A DNA stretch of 64,000 bases from CAVYOD01 sp963770045 (GTDB lineage Bacteria > Acidobacteriota > Aminicenantia > Aminicenantales > CAVYOD01): contig CAVYOD010000013.1 in NCBI GenBank assembly GCA_963770045.1, positions 165,315-229,314 of the forward strand. Reading direction: 5' to 3'. How positions within the stretch are numbered: the first letter of the stretch is position 1; each line of letters opens with the position of its first letter. The notes under the pieces are model-generated. The model was given only the letters and a program-made list of their open reading frames with translations, had not been told where the DNA came from and searched no databases. This document shows positions 59,525-64,000 of the stretch, piece after piece. Position numbers and translations under genes: made by a program.

Positions 59525-62039
59525 ATGAGACTGAGAAGCTATCTTAAGTCCAGCCTACTTATCTTCATGATCCTAAGCGCTCTTTCGATTATTCTCTGGA
59601 CGGCCCAGGATTCGGTCGTGATCAGAGCCAAGAAAATCTACACAGCCGCCCAGGGAACGATCGAGGACGGGATGATCCTCATCGAGAATGGAAAGATTTC
59701 CAGAGTCGGAAAGAACATCCCTGTCCCGGCAGGCGCCCACGAGATAAAGGCCGAGGCTGTTATGCCCGGATTGATCGACATCCACACTCACCTCGGAGTC
59801 TACAGCCTTCCCAGAGTCGAGGAAAATTCGGACGGCAACGAGATGACCAACCCGTCAACGCCCCAGGTCCGGGCTCTGGACTCATTCAATTTCGAAGATC
59901 CGGCCATCAAGGTCGGCCTGGCCGGCGGTGTCACCACCATCGTTTCCCGGCCCGGAAGCGGAAATGTCATCGGCGGGACCAGCGTCGCGGTGAAACTGAA
60001 GAATGCTCCTCCCGAACAGATGGTCCTCAAAGAAGTCTGCGATCTCAAGATGGCCATCGAAGGAAATCCGGTCGGCGTCTATGGATCAAAGAAGCAGCTT
60101 CCTTCGAGCCTGATGGGCGTCTATTTCGTTGCCAGGAAGGCGTTTACCGAGGCCCAGGAATATCAGCAAAGCTGGGAGACCTATGAAAAAGATAAAAAAG
60201 AGGGAAAGGACGTGACCCCTCCCAAGAGGGACCTCGGCAAAGAGGTCCTGGTGAGGGCCCTCAAACGGGAGATCCCGGTTCACATCCATTGCGCCACGGC
60301 CTCCGAGATCGTGACCTGCATCCGCCTGGCGGATGAATTCCATCTCAGGCTCAGCCTCGGCCATTGCTATTGGGCCTACCTTATCGCTGATGAGCTGGCC
60401 AATAGAAAGGACGTTTATTTCAACGTCGGGCCGCCGATGTTCTTCAATTATTACGAAAATCCGATGGATTTCAAAAACTGCCCGGCCATCCTGGCCAAGG
60501 CCGGACTCAAAGTCTCTCTCCAGACGGATGCGCTGGGGGGAGGGCAGCAGAACCTCAGGGAGTTGGCCTCGCTCTGTGTCCGGTTCGGGATGAAGGAGGA
60601 AGACGCGATCAAGGCCGTCACTCTCTGGGAGGCCGAAGCCGTCGGCCTTGAAAAGAGAATCGGCAGCATCGAGCCCGGGAAAGACGCCGACCTCGTCCTT
60701 TTCGACGGACCGCCCTTCGAATTCCTGACGTCAGTGGACAAGGTCATCATCGACGGCAAAGTGGAATACCAGAACGAGAAAATGGCGGGGGCTAAACCTC
60801 TGGCCGCAATGCCTTCTGCTAAAGGCGACCTCACGCTCGCCCCGGAATTAAGAAAGTCAAACCAGTTCGCCCTCCGTGCCGGGACGATTCTGACCATGGC
60901 CGGCCCGGCGCTCAAGAACGCCGTCATCCTGGTCAAGGACGGGAAGATCGAAAAAGTCGGGGACTGAAGTCAGTATCCCCCAGGGCTATGTGACGATCGA
61001 CGCCCGCGATTTCGTGGTCATGCCGGGCCTCGTCTCGCCCAGAGCTCACATCGGCATCTCCTCGAACTGGAGGAACCAGAGCTCAACCGATGAAATATCC
61101 AAGTCGGTCGTTCCGGAGATGGAGGTCAAGCATGCCATCGAGCCCCAGGCCCCGTTCTTTGCCTTCGCCAGGGATATCGGCATCACCACAGCCATGATTA
61201 CACCGGGAGACCGCAACGTCATCGGCGGACAGGCCGCGGTGGTCAAGACTCGGGGCGAGGTTGTGGACAAGATGATCACCAAAGACCGGGCCGTCATGGT
61301 CTTCGGTTTGGGTGTTTCGGCCAAGCGCGCAAATCAGATGCCTTCCACCCGGATGGGGGTTGCCGCTCTTCTTCGCGAAACCCTCACCAAGGGCCTCGAA
61401 TACAAAGAAAAACTCGAGAAGTACGAAAAGGACAAGAAGGGAACGGCTCCGCAGCGGGACCTGTCCATGGAAGCTCTCCTCCCCGTCCTGAAGGGGGAAA
61501 TGCCTGTTCTCCTCCACGCCGAGCGGGAGGACGACCTGCTCACTTCCTTCAGGATCGCCGACGAGTTCAAGCTCAAGCTCATCCTTGACGGAGCGACGGA
61601 CGCCTACAAGGTCGTGACGGAGATCAAGAAAAGAGAAATTCCGGTCATCATCGAAGATCTCTTGCGAGGCGCGGGAAACATAGAAGACAAGGGATTTAAC
61701 CCCCAAAACCCCGCCATCCTGGCCAGGGCGGGTGTTCTGGTCGGATTCAGGCAGGCTGAGGGAGATTGGTACGCGCCTGGTGTGGGCTGGACGGGCGGGG
61801 ACCTTCTCGAGATCGCCGCTTTCGCCGTCAAGAACGGCATGCCCGAAGAAGCGGCCCTCCGGGCGGTCACCATCGACGCGGCCCGGATCATCGGGCTGGA
61901 GAAGAGGATTGGAAGCCTGGAGCCGGGCAAGGACGCCGATCTCCTCATTTTGCGGGGCCACCCCTTCCAGACGGGTTCGATCGCCGAAGCGGTCTTTATC
62001 GACGGGAAGCTCGTCTCGCAAAAGACGGCGCGGGACTGA
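59525..62039 (+). CDS. Double-module amidohydrolase, frameshift at a G run
   Basis: About 838 residues with an N-terminal signal or anchor (SSLLIFMILSALSIILW). Module 1 (about 30-430) has the HxH at His87/His89 (GLIDIHTHLG), VHIHCATASE, LSLGHCYW and QTDALGGG, so a metal site is likely. Module 2 (about 460-838) repeats the fold, but at the HxH position it reads PRAHIG. The frame breaks at 60961-60967: dropping one G from GGGG gives VGTEVSIPQGYVTID and joins the modules. They could also be two genes, but no ribosome site precedes module 2. Related to imidazolonepropionase/dipeptidase-like exported amidohydrolases. Confidence 0.8.
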
Positions 62040-62068
62040 GGCCTTCTTTGGAGAAAACGGAGAAAACG

Positions 62069-63332
62069 ATGGGCAGAATTGAAATCAAAAAACAGGCCTT
62101 CCTTTGGCTACTTATTTGTGGGCTCGGCCTTTGGGCCGGCCCTAAGGCGGGAGAGGAAACGATCGCCCTCAAAGGAGGTCGGGTCTTCACCGCCGGCGGC
62201 GGGGTCATCGATGGGGCAACTGTACTCATCGAGCGAGGCAAGATCTCTGCCGTTGCGAAGAATCTGGCTGTGCCCAAGGGGGCAAGGATTATCGACGCAA
62301 GCGCCTATTCCATCTTTCCCGGTTTCATCGATTCGTTTACCAACCTCGGCGCGGCTGATATTGAAACGATCGAGCGGGACTACGATGAGGCCACGTCTCC
62401 GCTGACGCCTCAGCTCAGAATCATCGACTCTCTCAACCCCCAGAATGAATTCATATCATCGGCCAGAATGATGGGGATCACGACGGCGCTCTCAGCGCCG
62501 GGGACCGGAAATCTGCTCTCAGGCCAGAGTGCCGTGATCCATCTCGCCGGAGATACGGCCACGGAAATGGTCATCCGATTCCCGGCGGCCGTCCACGCCA
62601 GCCTCGGGGAAGAGCCGAAGATGAGGTATGGGAAGCAGCAGGCGCAGCCCATGACCAGGATGGGCGAAGCCGCCTTGCTGCGTCAGACCCTGGTGGAAGC
62701 TCAGGAGTACCTCGCTCAGCTTCAGTCTTATGAAAAAAAAGCTGGCCAAGCCGGAGGAGAAGCCGGCCAAGCCCGAGTCCAACTTCATGCTCCAATCGCT
62801 CGTCCCCATCATCCGCGGAGAGCTGCCGCTCATCATCCTGGCCAATCGGCTTGACGACATCCTGACGGCTCTGAGAATCGCCGAAGAATTCAAGCTCAAG
62901 ATCATCCTCAATGGAGGCTCGGACGCCTATAAAATCAAGGACAGATTGGCCGCGGGAAAAATCCCGGTTCTGCTCAGGCCCCAAGCCGCCTACAAACTAT
63001 CTGTGGAAACAGGAGGCGCGCTCTTCGAGAACGCCGCCCTGCTCCAGAAAGCGGGAATCAAGATCGCCTTCCAGACCGGCTCGATCAACCATCTGGGCGA
63101 CCTCCTGGCCGAGGCGCGCCAGGCGATTGAATACGGTCTTCCTTGGCAGGAGGCGCTCAAAGCCCTGACCATAAACGCCGCCGAAATCCTCGGCGTGGCC
63201 GATCAAACTGGCTCGATCGAAAAGGGGAAATCCGCCGACCTGGTCGTCTTCGATGGCAACCCGCTCGCCTCCGCGGCCAAGGTGAAAGCCGTCATCATCC
63301 GGGGTCAGGTCGTCGAAGACCGGCTGAAGTAA
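62069..63332 (+). CDS. Amidohydrolase-fold protein lacking HxH, one frameshift
   Basis: About 421 residues from MGRIEIKKQAF after a GGAG site, with a signal peptide. The same fold as the preceding modules (GGRVFTAGGGVIDGATVLIE, then GSIEKGKSADLVVFDGNPL at the end). The HxH position reads FIDSFTNLG, so the primary metal ligands are lost. A frame change at an A8 run near 62732-62739 joins the halves. Together with the double-module gene it makes three tandem copies. Probably a non-catalytic partner. Confidence 0.8.
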
Positions 63333-63378
63333 AAGACAGGTCCCAGCATGGGGTGAGTTTAAAAGAAAGGACCTAGGC

Positions 63379-63918
63379 ATGATTGACAAAAAAGACCTCG
63401 AAGCGACATTCCGGAAGCATGGCTTCAGGGATTTCAAATGGATCGATCCTCAGAAGATTGTGGTCAGCCGGTGGGTGCGAATGAAGTGCATGTTCGGCTG
63501 CAGCGAATACGGACGCACGGCTTCGTGCCCGCCCAATGTGCCGACGGTGGCCGAATGCAAAGAGTTTTTCCGGGAATATAAAAATGCGGTCGTTTTTCAT
63601 TTTCCCAAAAGCGTCCCCAAGCCGGAGGCCCGTCACGCCTGGACGCGCAAACTGAACCTCGCCTTGCTCAAATTGGAGAGAGAAGTCTTCGTGGCCGGTC
63701 ATGAAAAAGCCTTTCTCCTTTTCCTGGACAGCTGCAACATCTGCTCCGAGTGCGTCGGACAGAAAGAGGCCTGCAAAGAGCCGAGGCTTGCGAGGCCGAC
63801 TCCTGAAGCCATGGCCATCGACGTTTTTTCAACTGTTAGAGCGGTCGGCTATCCCATCCAAGTCCTATCGGATTACAGTCAGCCCATGAACCGCTACGCC
63901 TTCCTGTTCATCGATTAG
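63379..63918 (+). CDS. DUF2284 Cys-rich metal-binding protein
   Basis: Intact, 179 residues. Two Cys clusters: KCMFGCSEYGRTASCPPN in the N-terminal half and CNICSECVGQKEAC in the C-terminal half, as in DUF2284 proteins thought to bind an iron-sulfur cluster. No signal peptide. AAAGGA precedes the start. Its link with the amidohydrolases is positional only. Confidence 0.88.
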   Translation: MIDKKDLEATFRKHGFRDFKWIDPQKIVVSRWVRMKCMFGCSEYGRTASCPPNVPTVAECKEFFREYKNAVVFHFPKSVPKPEARHAWTRKLNLALLKLEREVFVAGHEKAFLLFLDSCNICSECVGQKEACKEPRLARPTPEAMAIDVFSTVRAVGYPIQVLSDYSQPMNRYAFLFID

Positions 63919-63943
63919 CGCTCAGCTCATGGTTCATAGCAAG

Positions 63944-64000
63944 CTAATACAAACGCAATAACTAATGCGACATCTCCGTTCAAGGTTGCGCCGGAGGCCA
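63944..64000. repeat. Element P1, second copy, cut by window edge
   Basis: Runs CTAATACAAACGCAATAACT onward and matches the reverse complement of the right end of the palindrome at 42602-42804 in 53 of 57 positions. It is in inverted orientation and continues beyond the window. Confidence 0.8.

Noticed and set aside
60990..62039. Independent second amidohydrolase gene
   Set aside because: No ribosome site before it, and one G in a GGGG run restores continuity with module 1. Kept as one gene, with doubt stated.
1..64000. tRNA, rRNA, prophage, toxin-antitoxin or defence system
   Set aside because: I looked for conserved RNA motifs, integrases and typical defence domains and found none that I could support.

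Overview
The window looks like a chromosomal segment of a Gram-negative heterotroph. It has a TonB-dependent receptor, several outer-membrane barrels, lipoproteins and LolA-like and MacB-like export genes. It is rich in exported peptidases and hydrolases (S8, M28, S9, S15/CocE, M19, amidohydrolases). Together with a CarboxypepD_reg-type TonB receptor, a DUF5916 barrel and a GC content I estimate at a little over 55 percent, this suggests Acidobacteriota or 'Candidatus Aminicenantes'. That assignment is an inference from gene content; no rRNA, tRNA or marker gene is present. I saw no phage, plasmid, integrase or CRISPR array.

Layout. 0-12.8 kb: a peptide-uptake and proteolysis block: a partial S8 peptidase, a broken TonB receptor, two tandem M28 peptidases, an S9 oligopeptidase and a two-domain S8 lipoprotein. 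13.0-18.1 kb: an operon of outer-membrane barrel, ABC ATPase, two FtsX/MacB-type permeases and a LolA-like protein. 18.1-22.7 kb: a sparse, repeat-rich island with a secreted kinase-like protein, a small GIY-YIG-like protein, a lone receiver protein and an alpha/beta hydrolase. One repeat copy appears to be split by the hydrolase segment. 22.7-27.3 kb: two more exported hydrolases and a PadR-HAAS regulatory pair. 27.4-31.0 kb: a GntR(YtrA)-controlled operon with a 23-residue membrane peptide and two ABC-2 transporter pairs. 31.0-35.0 kb: a DUF5916 outer-membrane protein and two broken outer-membrane barrels. 35.0-42.4 kb: a Cys-rich exported protein, a receiver protein, a secreted gluzincin with a C-terminal HhH domain, and a coupled unit of solute-binding protein, histidine kinase and NtrC-type regulator. 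42.6-46.9 kb: a MITE-like palindrome, an M19 dipeptidase, a rubrerythrin-like protein, a creatininase-family enzyme and a GNAT protein. 47.1-57.6 kb: a PHP metallohydrolase, radical SAM and DedA-like gene set, then a lipid-flavoured group (lipid kinase, SDR, CPBP protease, PAP2, DUF429, degenerate HD membrane protein). 57.8-63.9 kb: SppA, OsmC, three amidohydrolase modules and a DUF2284 protein.

A pervasive feature is single-base frame disruption: about half of the recognisable genes need one or more frame changes to give a complete protein. It affects unrelated genes alike, and several disruptions sit in short homopolymers. I therefore read most of it as sequence error rather than gene decay, and I annotate each gene over its full reconstructed span. 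Four kinds of intergenic repeat are also present; none matches an element I can name.
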